A DNA stretch of 34,285 nt, taken from IMG/VR virus record IMGVR_UViG_3300025322_000099, positions 1 to 34,285 of that record; one strand, written 5' to 3'. Below the pieces are notes generated by a model that worked only from the letters and a program-made list of their open reading frames with translations, did not search any database and was not told the DNA's origin. This DNA is from a virus. The position numbers and the translations under genes were made by a program. Positions 5,055 to 12,388 of the stretch are shown here, in pieces. The first letter of the stretch is position 1; every line of letters begins with the position of its first letter.

Positions 5055-5291
5055 TTAATTATTATTTTCACTGCATAAATGCCTGTTAAATGCGGTTACT
5101 ATTTCTTCTTCATGTAGGTCGGGATTGAGTTCCACATTCTGTTTGTTATACAACTCAAGAAGTGCTTCCGCCTCTTTGCTGTCCTTATGGTTTGAAATCA
5201 TTGAGATAACTGTTTGAAGTTGCTGGTGATTAACGCAGCTATTTATACTGCGCTTTATCTTCATGTATTGTCGTGAGCGTTTCGTATTCAT
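5055..5291 (-). CDS. Small hypothetical protein (78 aa)
   Basis: A 78-aa helical protein with a basic start (MNTKRSRQYMKIKRSIN) and an acidic C-terminal half (DLHEEEIVTAFNRHL). The segment LQTVISMISNHKDSKEAEAL looks like two helices. The ATG overlaps the stop of the preceding gene as ATGA, so translation is probably coupled. It belongs to the short early-type operon that starts at the promoter 5505-5533. No family is recognised. Confidence 0.6.
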   Translation of the reverse strand: MNTKRSRQYMKIKRSINSCVNHQQLQTVISMISNHKDSKEAEALLELYNKQNVELNPDLHEEEIVTAFNRHLCSENNN

Positions 5292-5500
5292 AGATATGTT
5301 TTATTAAAAAGTTTCGTTTGAAAGAATTTTTCAGGCGACATAAATCCTGTCTCCTTTTTTTTATTACGCTCTTTCTTTCTTGCCTCTTTAATCTTCCGCA
5401 TCAACTCCTTGTTGGGGAGAGTGTGTAAGAGTTCGTTTATAATTCTGTCGTTTTGTGAAGTTATCATTGTGATTAGTGTTATGTAGTCCTTGTTATTCAT
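5288..5500 (-). CDS. Small basic hypothetical protein, first gene after a promoter
   Basis: The 70-aa product starts MNNKDYITLITMITSQNDRI and contains a strongly basic stretch (KIKEARKKERNKKKE) that would suit nucleic-acid binding. I chose ATG 5500 because the promoter's TATCTTTG lies only four bases upstream. A longer frame with a TTG start at 5533 would have to be translated from within the promoter, so it is unlikely. The transcript would then be leaderless or nearly so. It ends in an ATGA overlap with the next gene. The function is unknown. Confidence 0.6.
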   Translation of the reverse strand: MNNKDYITLITMITSQNDRIINELLHTLPNKELMRKIKEARKKERNKKKETGFMSPEKFFQTKLFNKTYL

Positions 5501-5504
5501 AAGA

Positions 5505-5533
5505 CAAAGATAAGCACATTTTTGATATGTCAA
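5505..5533 (-). promoter_or_regulatory. Bacteroidota-type promoter for the small-gene operon
   Basis: On the minus strand TTGAC (5533-5529) and TATCTTTG (5512-5505) stand 18 bases apart (from TTG to TATCTTTG), matching the Bacteroidota sigma-70 form TTG-N18/19-TAnnTTTG. The ATG at 5500 begins four bases after it. Upstream, 5541-5554 is the palindrome GTAAACTATTTTAC, which could be an operator. Confidence 0.7.
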
Positions 5534-5540
5534 GTAAAAA

Positions 5541-5554
5541 GTAAACTATTTTAC
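5541..5554. promoter_or_regulatory. Possible operator palindrome
   Basis: GTAAACTATTTTAC has 5-base complementary half-sites around a 4-base centre and lies just upstream of the -33 element of the promoter at 5505-5533. The nearby TATCGTAAAGTATTGATA (5560-5577) has outer TATC/GATA symmetry. A repressor or activator could bind here, perhaps the HTH protein encoded next door. This rests on symmetry alone. Confidence 0.3.
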
Positions 5555-5594
5555 TAACAATATCGTAAAGTATTGATAATCAAAGCAATAAAAT

Positions 5595-5795
5595 TTAAGC
5601 TATTTTAAAGGGCTTTCTACCTGCCTTCATCTTGCGAGGTGGATAGAAGGCGGTATCTATCACTAATGCCTCGTATTTGCCATTGCTTGCTGTCTGTGGG
5701 ATGATTACGCCCCTACCTATGCGAAGATAGATAGCTGCCCTGCTCACTCCGCATAGGTCAGCATAGTCGGAAACGGATAAAAGATTTTTAGACAT
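5595..5795 (-). CDS. Small HTH DNA-binding protein (excisionase/MerR-like)
   Basis: A 66-aa protein starting at ATG 5795. The frame extends two codons further to a TTG, but the ATG fits the promoter spacing better. The segment LLSVSDYADLCGVSRAAIYL (residues about 5-24) is a helix-turn-helix of the winged excisionase/MerR type, followed by RIGRG and a short basic C-terminus (PPRKMKAGRKPFKIA). Such proteins act as phage regulators or recombination directionality factors. It has its own promoter (5811-5840). No integrase is visible, so an Xis role cannot be argued from context, and transcriptional regulation of the adjacent operon is as likely. Confidence 0.75.
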   Translation of the reverse strand: MSKNLLSVSDYADLCGVSRAAIYLRIGRGVIIPQTASNGKYEALVIDTAFYPPRKMKAGRKPFKIA

Positions 5796-5810
5796 ATTCA
5801 ATATTTAATG

Positions 5811-5840
5811 CAAACATACATATAATATTTGAATACACAA
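5811..5840 (-). promoter_or_regulatory. Bacteroidota-type promoter for the HTH gene
   Basis: On the minus strand TTG (5840-5838) and TATGTTTG (5818-5811) are separated by 19 bases, a very good fit to TTG-N19-TAnnTTTG. The ATG of the HTH gene lies 15 bases downstream. Together with the promoter at 5505 it argues for a Bacteroidota host. Confidence 0.75.
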
Positions 5841-5868
5841 TAAAATTATTTTGGAAATAAATTACCTA

Positions 5869-5894
5869 AAGCCACTTACACGTAGAGGTGGCTT
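5869..5894. terminator. Hairpin at the end of the late operon, probable terminator
   Basis: AAGCCAC (5869-5875) pairs perfectly with GTGGCTT (5888-5894) around a 12-base loop. It lies 40 bases downstream of the last lysis-region gene and before the HTH promoter, which is where late transcription should stop. The following minus-strand sequence (TAGGTAATTTATTT) is only moderately U-rich. A second hairpin (ATTGCCC/GGGCAAT, about 5900-5934) precedes it. Confidence 0.5.
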
Positions 5895-5933
5895 ATAGGA
5901 TTGCCCAAAGTATTAACCATAATCAGAGGGCAA

Positions 5934-6044
5934 TTACTTAGAAAAGACATAAACAAAAGCGAGTATCACTATACATAGCAACCAACACACCCAGAAGTTT
6001 GACTTTGGGCGTTGAGGGTTCTGTAGCAGGTCGAGATAAAACAT
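5934..6044 (-). CDS. 36-aa single-pass membrane peptide, last gene of the lysis region
   Basis: A short frame with ATG at 6044 gives a basic N-terminus (MFYLDLLQNPQRPKSN) and one strong membrane segment (FWVCWLLCIVILAFVYVFSK) up to the stop. It starts 11 bases after the stop of the holin-like gene, and its own stop is next to the terminator hairpins. Small membrane peptides in this position are commonly holin, antiholin or spanin components. There is no lipobox. Coding status is inferred from the hydrophobic pattern and position. Confidence 0.5.
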   Translation of the reverse strand: MFYLDLLQNPQRPKSNFWVCWLLCIVILAFVYVFSK

Positions 6045-6055
6045 TCCCGACAGCG

Positions 6056-6337
6056 TTATACTACTCCTTTGATATATTCAAGCAATTGGTCAATAGGAAT
6101 GATTCCTTTGATTACAAGGTATGCCAGCGTCAATGCGCCGATTACCTCTATAATCAAAACAAATTGATTGTGGCTCTTCGGTGTGCCTGTGGCAAGGTCT
6201 TTCTTCGTGATATTTTCGATAATATCTACTGCAATATTACCGACAAACGGGATGGATTTGATTCCTCCTTTAAGAATCGGTATGCCAATATTTTGTAGGA
6301 ATTTCCCTACTGCTGTTTTCTCTTTTTCTGCTGTCAT
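6056..6337 (-). CDS. Holin-like small membrane protein
   Basis: A 93-aa protein with an amphipathic, glycine-rich N-terminal region (FLQNIGIPILKGGIKSIPFV) and one clear membrane segment near residues 59-77 (FVLIIEVIGALTLAYLVIKG), ending in a short helix. It lies directly after the M15 peptidase gene in the reading direction, the usual place for a phage holin. The N-terminal hydrophobic patch could be a second membrane-associated helix. I infer a pore-forming or lysis-timing role from location and topology; there is no sequence motif for a named holin family. Confidence 0.6.
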   Translation of the reverse strand: MTAEKEKTAVGKFLQNIGIPILKGGIKSIPFVGNIAVDIIENITKKDLATGTPKSHNQFVLIIEVIGALTLAYLVIKGIIPIDQLLEYIKGVV

Positions 6338-6371
6338 GGTATTTGGTTTTTAATTGATTTGTATTTTCCTT

Positions 6372-6824
6372 TTACGGCTTCACTATTAATATATCCCTTT
6401 GGTTAGTCCATCGCGCGTCCCCGTGATTCCATCCCTTTAAATCACCTCCCACATCTCCTGTGGTAAATTTCACATCTTCAATCGTAGTTAATCCAACCTT
6501 TGAATATATAGTAAAATTATCAATAATATCTTTTGCTACCTCTTCGGGAGAAACCCCCGCGACATTCGTGTCAATGGCGTTTCTAAATTTATGCTGCGAT
6601 AGTTTTCCGCCAACTAAAGCGTCGGGTGTTCTAAATCCCCTGTTTTCAAGAGTGCCTCCGCTTTTCCAGTTATTTATAATTACCTGCTTATTATACCTCG
6701 ACCAAAGAAGCTCGGCATAGTCCACCATAAATTTAGAAATAAACCATATTGATTTATCCCCAAATTGAGTGTGAATTATTTTAGGGACAAAATCCTCGAC
6801 ATAAAAATGTGTGCTTATCTTCAT
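6372..6824 (-). CDS. Endolysin: M15-type peptidase
   Basis: A 150-aa protein with the zinc-site pattern of the M15 peptidase family (D,D- or L,D-carboxypeptidase fold): KLSQHKFRNAIDTNV supplies His and Asp ligands in the S-x-H-x(6)-D arrangement (about residues 75-82), and GWNHGDARW near residues 131-139 supplies the second His. There is no signal peptide, so it would need a holin to reach the peptidoglycan, whose peptide cross-links it would cut at lysis. It overlaps the preceding gene by four bases (ATGA) and is followed by the holin-like gene, forming a lysis cassette. Family assignment is firm. Confidence 0.85.
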   Translation of the reverse strand: MKISTHFYVEDFVPKIIHTQFGDKSIWFISKFMVDYAELLWSRYNKQVIINNWKSGGTLENRGFRTPDALVGGKLSQHKFRNAIDTNVAGVSPEEVAKDIIDNFTIYSKVGLTTIEDVKFTTGDVGGDLKGWNHGDARWTNQRDILIVKP

Positions 6825-7069
6825 AACCCTAAATGCGTCTTAGCCCATGCCATGAATGACCCTGTCCCCCCGAATAACATCGTTGCCACCGTCCATTTGA
6901 ATTTTTTATCTTTACGTATGTAGGCACTGTTCCTTTCGACCTTATGAACTAATCCGTCTTGCTTCGCCTCCTCGTCACCGATTAATATGGTGTGGATGCG
7001 GTCAATCTTCTTGTCCATGTCGCTCAGATATTGTCTATGAGTTCTTTCTGCCATAGTATTAAATTCCAT
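6821..7069 (-). CDS. XhlA-like lysis/membrane protein
   Basis: An 82-aa protein with a charged coiled-coil-like N-terminal part (RTHRQYLSDMDKKIDRIHTI ... LVHKVERNSAYIRKDKKFKW) and a C-terminal membrane segment (TVATMLFGGTGSFMAWAK). This layout is that of the haemolysin XhlA-type proteins found beside phage holins and endolysins. The frame has ATG codons at 7069 and 7054; the second (MAERTHRQ) may be the true start, and the first overlaps the upstream stop by one base. It is coupled to the endolysin gene by ATGA. I infer a role in host lysis. Confidence 0.6.
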   Translation of the reverse strand: MEFNTMAERTHRQYLSDMDKKIDRIHTILIGDEEAKQDGLVHKVERNSAYIRKDKKFKWTVATMLFGGTGSFMAWAKTHLGL

Positions 7070-7302
7070 TATAAATTGGTAATTTTTGTATCTAAATTTC
7101 CTTTAGTAATTGTGGTTTTTCCGCCAAAGCTGATTTTTTTAAATTCATCGCTTCCATTCAATAAATCATACATAGTTTCAGAAATCAAATAATTACCATC
7201 TACCTGTTCCCCGACGAAAGGGTTAAATGCCTTGTTTTGAGCATATTCAAAATACCCTATCAGAGATGCTTCTGCTTTTGTTATTTTGTAAAAGTTTTCC
7301 AT
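7069..7302 (-). CDS. Small hypothetical phage protein (77 aa)
   Basis: A 77-aa soluble protein with MENFYKITKAEASLIGYFEY at its start and a C-terminal beta-type stretch (KKISFGGKTTITKGNLDTKI). There are no membrane segments. It overlaps its neighbour on each side by one base, so it sits firmly in the virion/lysis operon. Short proteins at this point are often tail-fibre accessory proteins or chaperones, but nothing in the sequence shows it. Confidence 0.6.
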   Translation of the reverse strand: MENFYKITKAEASLIGYFEYAQNKAFNPFVGEQVDGNYLISETMYDLLNGSDEFKKISFGGKTTITKGNLDTKITNL

Positions 7303-7862
7303 TATGCTCTATAATAAATTGTTATTCTTATGTGGTCTATACTGGCTGTCTCATCTCCAATGTCCCATCCTACATTTAGAGCGGAAACTTCGCACCCGAA
7401 ATTCGAGGCGTTAATATCTTCTGGTATCCATGTTTGTCCCCATAAATCAGTTGATGTTCCGTAGGTTTTATAAGTATCGGAAGTAGGCCATACGGTAACT
7501 ATGTCTGCGTTATTCGTTCCACCCCCATCAATGCCCCCCTTCACCAAATAAATAAATTTATCTGTTATGCCAACTACGGTAGCTTGCGTGCCTCTCCTTT
7601 CCACTTCCACGACAATCCCGTCTATGACCCCCTGAGTCGGAATAGTGAATCCGAAATTCGTAGCCTTACAATAATCCGTATGGTCAACCGCTCCCATTAA
7701 AGAGGTGGTTCGAACATCATCACTTGCCGAAGCATTGGAAGGGGTTGTCCAGGCAACTCCGCCAGACTCATCTACGTTGGCAAAAGTTCCTCCTGATTTC
7801 GTTGATGTTTGAGCTACGATAATTTTAGTCACTATTTTTCTATATATTATAGGGTTAGGCAT
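7302..7862 (-). CDS. Beta-rich phage surface/adsorption protein
   Basis: A 186-aa protein, Gly/Thr/Asp-rich. It contains GGVAWTTPSNASASDDVRTT, then CKATNFGFTIPTQGVIDGIV followed by VEVERRG, and ends with SIDHIRITIYYRA. This pattern (W.TP.NA.ASDD ... L.ATNFGF.IP ... I.GI.VEVER) is one I associate with beta-sandwich minor virion proteins near phage tail or receptor-binding genes. It contains no catalytic motif. It is next to two other surface-protein genes, which supports a role in the virion exterior, possibly glycan binding. A cargo or decoration role is the alternative. Confidence 0.6.
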   Translation of the reverse strand: MPNPIIYRKIVTKIIVAQTSTKSGGTFANVDESGGVAWTTPSNASASDDVRTTSLMGAVDHTDYCKATNFGFTIPTQGVIDGIVVEVERRGTQATVVGITDKFIYLVKGGIDGGGTNNADIVTVWPTSDTYKTYGTSTDLWGQTWIPEDINASNFGCEVSALNVGWDIGDETASIDHIRITIYYRA

Positions 7863-7905
7863 GGGCGGGGGTAGAGTATCTTGTATAATTATTCATAATT
7901 ATATC

Positions 7906-8703
7906 CTAAACAGCAGAACCGATTGATAACATATATGCTTGTATGGAATTATATAAAGAAAGTTGATTAATACTTCCTGCTCCTATGAGGGACATTGATA
8001 TTTGTTTAGTACTATACCCGGTAGCTGACCCTGTTGCGTTCAAACAAAGAACAAACAGATTATAACTGGAAATTGACGCACTTGCAGCATTGATTGTTCC
8101 AAGACTAACGGCATTGCGATAAAATGTTGTTAAATCTGAAGCGGTTCTTGCCGAAATCATCAATCCACTTGAGCTTGTGTTAGCCATCGTAGAATTAGTG
8201 TTTGAATTCAAAGCCGCGTTCATTGTGTCTGTTAAGCTTCTGCTGATTATCTGCGCCCTCCTTGTGGTACCGCCGTCAAATACACCCATGTCGTATAAAT
8301 CTTCTGCCACATTGCTTCTACTATAAAGACCTATACATGCGTTGTTTTGCGTATATTGAACTGTGCCTGTTGCAATATTGATATTGCTATTCAGATAACT
8401 TGTTGTCCCGTTGCTTGTATATCCCTGATTTGCCACCCATGCGGGGGCGTTTACTTCTGTAATAGCTGTTGATGATGGATTCACCAAACTTATCTGCGCC
8501 CCCTGCTGTGTTTCAGATGCAAAAAGCCAAAGCCGGTCTATTAATGTCCAATTACCAGAGTATTTTAACGCTCTTACTAATGTATCAACAATTCTTAATC
8601 TTGATGCAGATAATGGAGTGGTTAAAAATGAATTATACTCTATTGTACCTATATCATAACTATTAGTTAATACAATATTATTATTTATATATGAATTAGA
8701 CAT
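7906..8703 (-). CDS. LamG/lectin-like virion protein
   Basis: A 265-aa protein. The N-terminal 60 residues look like an attachment region (TTPLSASRLRIVDTLVRALK, then a helix DRLWLFASETQQGAQISLVN). The rest is Ser/Thr/Asn-rich beta sequence with a pattern like concanavalin/LamG-fold phage proteins (YLNSNINIATGTVQYTQNNA, GVFDGGTTRRAQIISRS). There are no catalytic residues. Adjacent tail and surface genes suggest receptor binding to a sugar. The LamG fold is inferred from strand-rich spacing only. Confidence 0.6.
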   Translation of the reverse strand: MSNSYINNNIVLTNSYDIGTIEYNSFLTTPLSASRLRIVDTLVRALKYSGNWTLIDRLWLFASETQQGAQISLVNPSSTAITEVNAPAWVANQGYTSNGTTSYLNSNINIATGTVQYTQNNACIGLYSRSNVAEDLYDMGVFDGGTTRRAQIISRSLTDTMNAALNSNTNSTMANTSSSGLMISARTASDLTTFYRNAVSLGTINAASASISSYNLFVLCLNATGSATGYSTKQISMSLIGAGSINQLSLYNSIQAYMLSIGSAV

Positions 8704-8704
8704 T

Positions 8705-9586
8705 TTAGTCTTGTAGAATTCCCAATGCTATTGTTAAATCACCATTAGCCCATGTGGGTGTTGTTCCTCTTGCTACCAATGCAAAGAATAGTGATGTTAC
8801 TGCCGGCTTAATTACTATCCCAAGAGTGTCATCCATATAAACTTTTCCGGTAGAGCCGACTGTATACCATTTTGATGTACTAATGGGAATTACTCCAAGA
8901 CAAGTATTTATTTCTGCATCTGTTGCAGCCCAAGCAGCATTATCTGTTGGTGCTGTAAATGTTGCATTAAAAATCCATAGCTCCATTGCTACTGCTGCTG
9001 TGTTTACAAAATCTGTGATACGAATACTTTTGATTATCCCTGTACCTCCAGACGCTCTTACAACATTTGTAAAAGATGCCGGTGTTGTTGACGTACCTAT
9101 ATAATCACCTGTAGCGTATGCACCTGCCACACTAAGCGTTGGAGTAGTTACTGATAAAACACTAAATCCACCTACATTACCAGATGTTAATGTAGTTACA
9201 GTTGTAACAGCAGTAATGGTATCAGTTCCTAAACTTACCTTGTTTGTAGTTCCGGGAGTTGTTTGGTCTATCCCTACCTTTCCAATTAACGCTGACCCCG
9301 CAGCGAGAGTAACTGTTGATGCTGAGGTATCTTGAAATGCCTCTATCAGCACACGTACCGCAGAGGCGGAAGCTCCCGATGGAGTTGTTACGTCTGAATA
9401 AAGGATTCTCCATTCGTCTTTCGGGTCTTTGCCCTTGACAATTACATAATTCCCGGAATGACTTACTTCGAAGTCGTCCTTATTTATGTTTATCAACTGT
9501 GCGGAGATAACGCCTTTTCCGGCATCATAGTCCACTGTAAATTCTAAGGAGATTGTCGCTCCGCTGTCTACTAAATGAATTGCCAT
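8705..9586 (-). CDS. Large beta-rich structural/adsorption protein
   Basis: A 293-aa protein. Residues 1-100 form one beta domain (GATISLEFTVDYDAGKGVIS ... EWRILYSDVTTPSGASAS). A Thr/Val-rich linker follows (about 115-150), then a second domain (residues about 175-293: GGTGIIKSIRITDFVNTAAV, AMELWIFNATF, ending in LTIALGILQD) that resembles C-terminal domains of phage minor structural proteins. There are no membrane or catalytic motifs. Its start codon follows the tail-completion gene by 15 bases, and its stop is one base from the next start. I infer a virion surface or neck-fibre role. Confidence 0.6.
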   Translation of the reverse strand: MAIHLVDSGATISLEFTVDYDAGKGVISAQLININKDDFEVSHSGNYVIVKGKDPKDEWRILYSDVTTPSGASASAVRVLIEAFQDTSASTVTLAAGSALIGKVGIDQTTPGTTNKVSLGTDTITAVTTVTTLTSGNVGGFSVLSVTTPTLSVAGAYATGDYIGTSTTPASFTNVVRASGGTGIIKSIRITDFVNTAAVAMELWIFNATFTAPTDNAAWAATDAEINTCLGVIPISTSKWYTVGSTGKVYMDDTLGIVIKPAVTSLFFALVARGTTPTWANGDLTIALGILQD

Positions 9587-9601
9587 TGTATTTTTGTTTT
9601 A

Positions 9602-10054
9602 TTAAATTGGTATTGCGCATTGATTATTATCCCACTCCGCCCATAGCGTGATGTCGCAGTAGTTTCCCGCCACTTCATCGTCAAACTTTTCGGTGAAATC
9701 GGTTATTGAAATATTGTCAAGTTTTAATTCAAAGGCGTAAGTCCCGCCTGTTGCCTGCTGTCCGCCTTTAAATAGTTCTGTGAGTACGTCAAGCAATATC
9801 TGGTGAGTATCGCTCGAAGCGTCCACTTCGTTTTCTTTTCCTTTTTGCACCACATCCATCACGAATAATCGGTATTTATATCCCACCTCGCCTTTCTTTG
9901 CTGTGCTCCCCTCTGGCGAAACAAATAACATAGGATAGTTTATAGTTCCGCTGGTAGCGGTATTAAAAATATCCCCATATTCATAGGCATTTATCTGCAA
10001 ATGATTAGTTGCGATACTTTTAAAATTTCCCTCTATCTGTTTAATTGTCGTCAT
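9602..10054 (-). CDS. Probable tail-completion/neck protein
   Basis: A 150-aa protein starting at ATG 10054 (MTTIKQIEGNFKSIATNHLQ). A TTG six bases upstream is in frame, but the ATG overlaps the stop of the connector gene by one base (TGATG), the tighter coupling. It contains a central mixed fold (YPMLFVSPEGS ... KYRLFVMDVVQ) and ends in a strand-rich part (ELKLDNISITDFTEKF, CDITLWAEWDN). Position right after the connector gene, length and pattern fit tail-completion proteins that cap the tail at the neck. This is inference; no unique motif exists. Confidence 0.65.
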   Translation of the reverse strand: MTTIKQIEGNFKSIATNHLQINAYEYGDIFNTATSGTINYPMLFVSPEGSTAKKGEVGYKYRLFVMDVVQKGKENEVDASSDTHQILLDVLTELFKGGQQATGGTYAFELKLDNISITDFTEKFDDEVAGNYCDITLWAEWDNNQCAIPI

Positions 10055-10626
10055 CAGCAATTCCCGTATTTAGAAGTTCTCGGCTCTCTTTCCCCTGTCC
10101 CTTGTTTTCCTAAATAAAATCCTGACCCGCTCACAAGTCCGCTTCCTGTCGGATTAATGACGTTGGATGCAGTACCCGGATTCAGATACAAAGGATAGTC
10201 CACTTCCTTTTCTATTAAGTATAATCGAAGCCGCTCTGTCTTATACTCGGCTATATTCTTAAACTTTCCCTTAAGATGCACCGCTTCGTCAAGGTCAATC
10301 GGGTTAGAATTATCAGATGTTTTCTTAGCGATATTCTTATTATTAAACTTGTAAAGAAGCGGTTCTACTAATTCGTAAAGCGTCCAATATTCCATCGCCG
10401 GCTGTATATGGTCTTGAAGCAAAGTAGTGTTTAACGATGTTAGCGTACCGGCGTTAATCTGTGTCTGAAGCTGGTCGTAAATACCACTTCCTATTATCGG
10501 CTCAATCCACAACTGCTGTGCCACCTCAATAGCCACACGTATATATTTTTCGTCAATATTTTCGTCAATATAAGTGGTGTTCTTTATCGCCGCCGGATTT
10601 ATAAATAGTCCTATGGTAACTGCCAT
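10054..10626 (-). CDS. Head-tail connector (adaptor) protein
   Basis: A 190-aa helical protein with the features of phage head-tail adaptors of the gp6/DUF6712-like type: an N-terminal INPAAIKNTTYIDENIDEKY, the helix YIRVAIEVAQQLWIEPIIGS followed by GIYDQLQTQINAGTL, and a helical WTLYELVEPLLYKFNNKN. The C-terminal 50 residues are Gly/Ser/Pro-rich and probably flexible. Such proteins bind under the portal ring and close the channel. It lies directly after the portal gene, with one base between them, and overlaps the next gene, which supports this role strongly. Confidence 0.75.
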   Translation of the reverse strand: MAVTIGLFINPAAIKNTTYIDENIDEKYIRVAIEVAQQLWIEPIIGSGIYDQLQTQINAGTLTSLNTTLLQDHIQPAMEYWTLYELVEPLLYKFNNKNIAKKTSDNSNPIDLDEAVHLKGKFKNIAEYKTERLRLYLIEKEVDYPLYLNPGTASNVINPTGSGLVSGSGFYLGKQGTGEREPRTSKYGNC

Positions 10627-10627
10627 T

Positions 10628-12388
10628 TTATGTAATTATTACTTGTTGAATCCATACGTGCCGGCAATAAGGCAAAGAAGTATCTGTGCCCGGAGCCGTG
10701 TACCACCCCCCGCGCATCTCCCATGCACTCTCACCAATATCATTTGTCATTCCCTCTATTTCCTCCCGTGTCCACGTTTTACCCGATGCTGCTTCTTCCA
10801 TTCTTTCTACACACCAATCCCTTGAGGGGTGCTCCTCTGAGTCCCTGTCCTTAACGGGAATAGCATCTCTAAAAGCATAAGTATAAACCACACTAATACG
10901 TCCTATCGGCTCTCCTGTGGGGCTAATGAGCGGCTTTAAAGGATTTATAACAGGGACAATAGATGGGTTTTTCTTGATTTCCTTTTTAGCAAAGTCAATA
11001 AACTGCGCCTCATTTTCAGCAAGATTTTTAATATATGCTGATTCCATCGGGCGTTGTGAGATAACTACGCCGCCTCGTTTCTTGCCCCGCTTTTTAAATT
11101 CATCTAAAATCCTTTCTTCCCATTTAACAGAAAATTTAGCAGGTGCTTCGGGAATAATTCTTTTAGGATACTTTTTTAAATCAATTCCCATCCTCGAAGC
11201 TACCATATCGGCTATCGCCTCATGAGGTATAACATCTCTAATTATTGATTCAGAAAACTGATAACCTATCGGCTCAATCTTCCCAAGTTTCAACTCCCCT
11301 TTAATGCCTTTTGCCTTCGCTAATATCCCTATCAGCTTTTCAACCAATTGCTGTTTCGGATTAACATATAGATTTTGAAACAATTCATTCGCCTCTATCA
11401 ATTCTGTTCTCCCCCCTAATTGCCCTGCTGTCTTTATTCCGAATAACATCGGACTTGTTATATGATGCCCCGAAAAGATTTCTTGCTGGACTGTTTCATT
11501 AAGTATCTGCAAATGCTTGTCTAAGTCCTCCGGTGCAAGGCTCTGAATCTCACTTCCATTATCTTTTTTATCAGCAAAATTCAGTATAAACTTTGAACTT
11601 CTCGCCCCTGTTAACTTATCACTGATTCCCTCTTCTAACTTCTCCTGTTCTGCCTCAGTCGGTATGCCGTTATAAAAATTAATGATATGTGATGCACTAA
11701 GTCCGTTATGGATAGCATTATTCCAATAATCGGCAATCTGAACGTCTATATCAATATAAACTATCGCCCCCTGATATTCAGGTAAAGGATATGTTTTAAG
11801 TCCGGGACGGTATCCCTTATAAAAGAATAACTGCTTTCCTGTTTTATTTTTCTCATCGTAAGGCGCATAAACCTGCCAGTCCTTGTTACTCTGCGGGTTT
11901 GATATGCCGGTTACAGTCGGCTCATCCTTGTCATTCAAATAAGACTTTGTCCAAGTGTCTGTGTAATAAAACTGAGTATTATCTTTATTACTCCTCACAT
12001 CTGAAAAACAAACATGGCGAAGTTCCGCTATATTCTTTTTTCCTTTGTCCCAGATAACTTCAACATAAAAACCGGCAAACAACTCGACATCCAGTATACA
12101 TTTCTTTACGACATCATTCAAAGTTTCATTCTCAGCGTTTACAATCTCATCACCCTCTTTTTCAAACCCACTTCCGAAGACATACTTAGCTTTTCCGTTG
12201 ACAATAGCGTTATGTTTAGCTGAACGGTTATATAAGTCAAGAAGATAATCGGGATATTCATTACGATTTCCGTAATAAACAAAGTTCTTTCCATGTACCT
12301 CCTTAAATTGGGGTACATCATGGGCTGCCATCTTAAGCACCATGATACTATTTTTGTAATCAGGTGGGGTATTTATACTCTTTTTCAC
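10628..12388 (-). CDS. Portal protein with a MuF-like C-terminal domain
   Basis: A 586-aa portal that forms the dodecameric DNA gate of the head. The N-terminal pattern FVYYGNRNEYPDYLLDLYNR (about residues 35-54) then SAKHNAIVNGKAKYVFGSG is typical of Bacteroidota phage portals, and the stem and wing regions follow (LSASHIINFYNG, ETVQQEIFSGHHITSPMLFG, QLGGRTELIEANELFQNLYV). From about residue 500 there is an extra domain, HPSRDWCVERMEEAASG ... MRGGWYT ... LPYCRHVWIQ, like the C-terminal part of MuF/minor head proteins. The GTG start at 12388 overlaps the upstream gene by 29 bases; ATG 12343 is an alternative. The family is clear; the role of the extra domain is inferred. Confidence 0.9.
   Translation of the reverse strand: MKKSINTPPDYKNSIMVLKMAAHDVPQFKEVHGKNFVYYGNRNEYPDYLLDLYNRSAKHNAIVNGKAKYVFGSGFEKEGDEIVNAENETLNDVVKKCILDVELFAGFYVEVIWDKGKKNIAELRHVCFSDVRSNKDNTQFYYTDTWTKSYLNDKDEPTVTGISNPQSNKDWQVYAPYDEKNKTGKQLFFYKGYRPGLKTYPLPEYQGAIVYIDIDVQIADYWNNAIHNGLSASHIINFYNGIPTEAEQEKLEEGISDKLTGARSSKFILNFADKKDNGSEIQSLAPEDLDKHLQILNETVQQEIFSGHHITSPMLFGIKTAGQLGGRTELIEANELFQNLYVNPKQQLVEKLIGILAKAKGIKGELKLGKIEPIGYQFSESIIRDVIPHEAIADMVASRMGIDLKKYPKRIIPEAPAKFSVKWEERILDEFKKRGKKRGGVVISQRPMESAYIKNLAENEAQFIDFAKKEIKKNPSIVPVINPLKPLISPTGEPIGRISVVYTYAFRDAIPVKDRDSEEHPSRDWCVERMEEAASGKTWTREEIEGMTNDIGESAWEMRGGWYTAPGTDTSLPYCRHVWIQQVIIT

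Noticed and set aside
7885-7902. ATAATTAT repeated around TC before the surface-protein gene
   Set aside because: AT-rich symmetry of this size is expected by chance in such DNA and has no matching promoter element.
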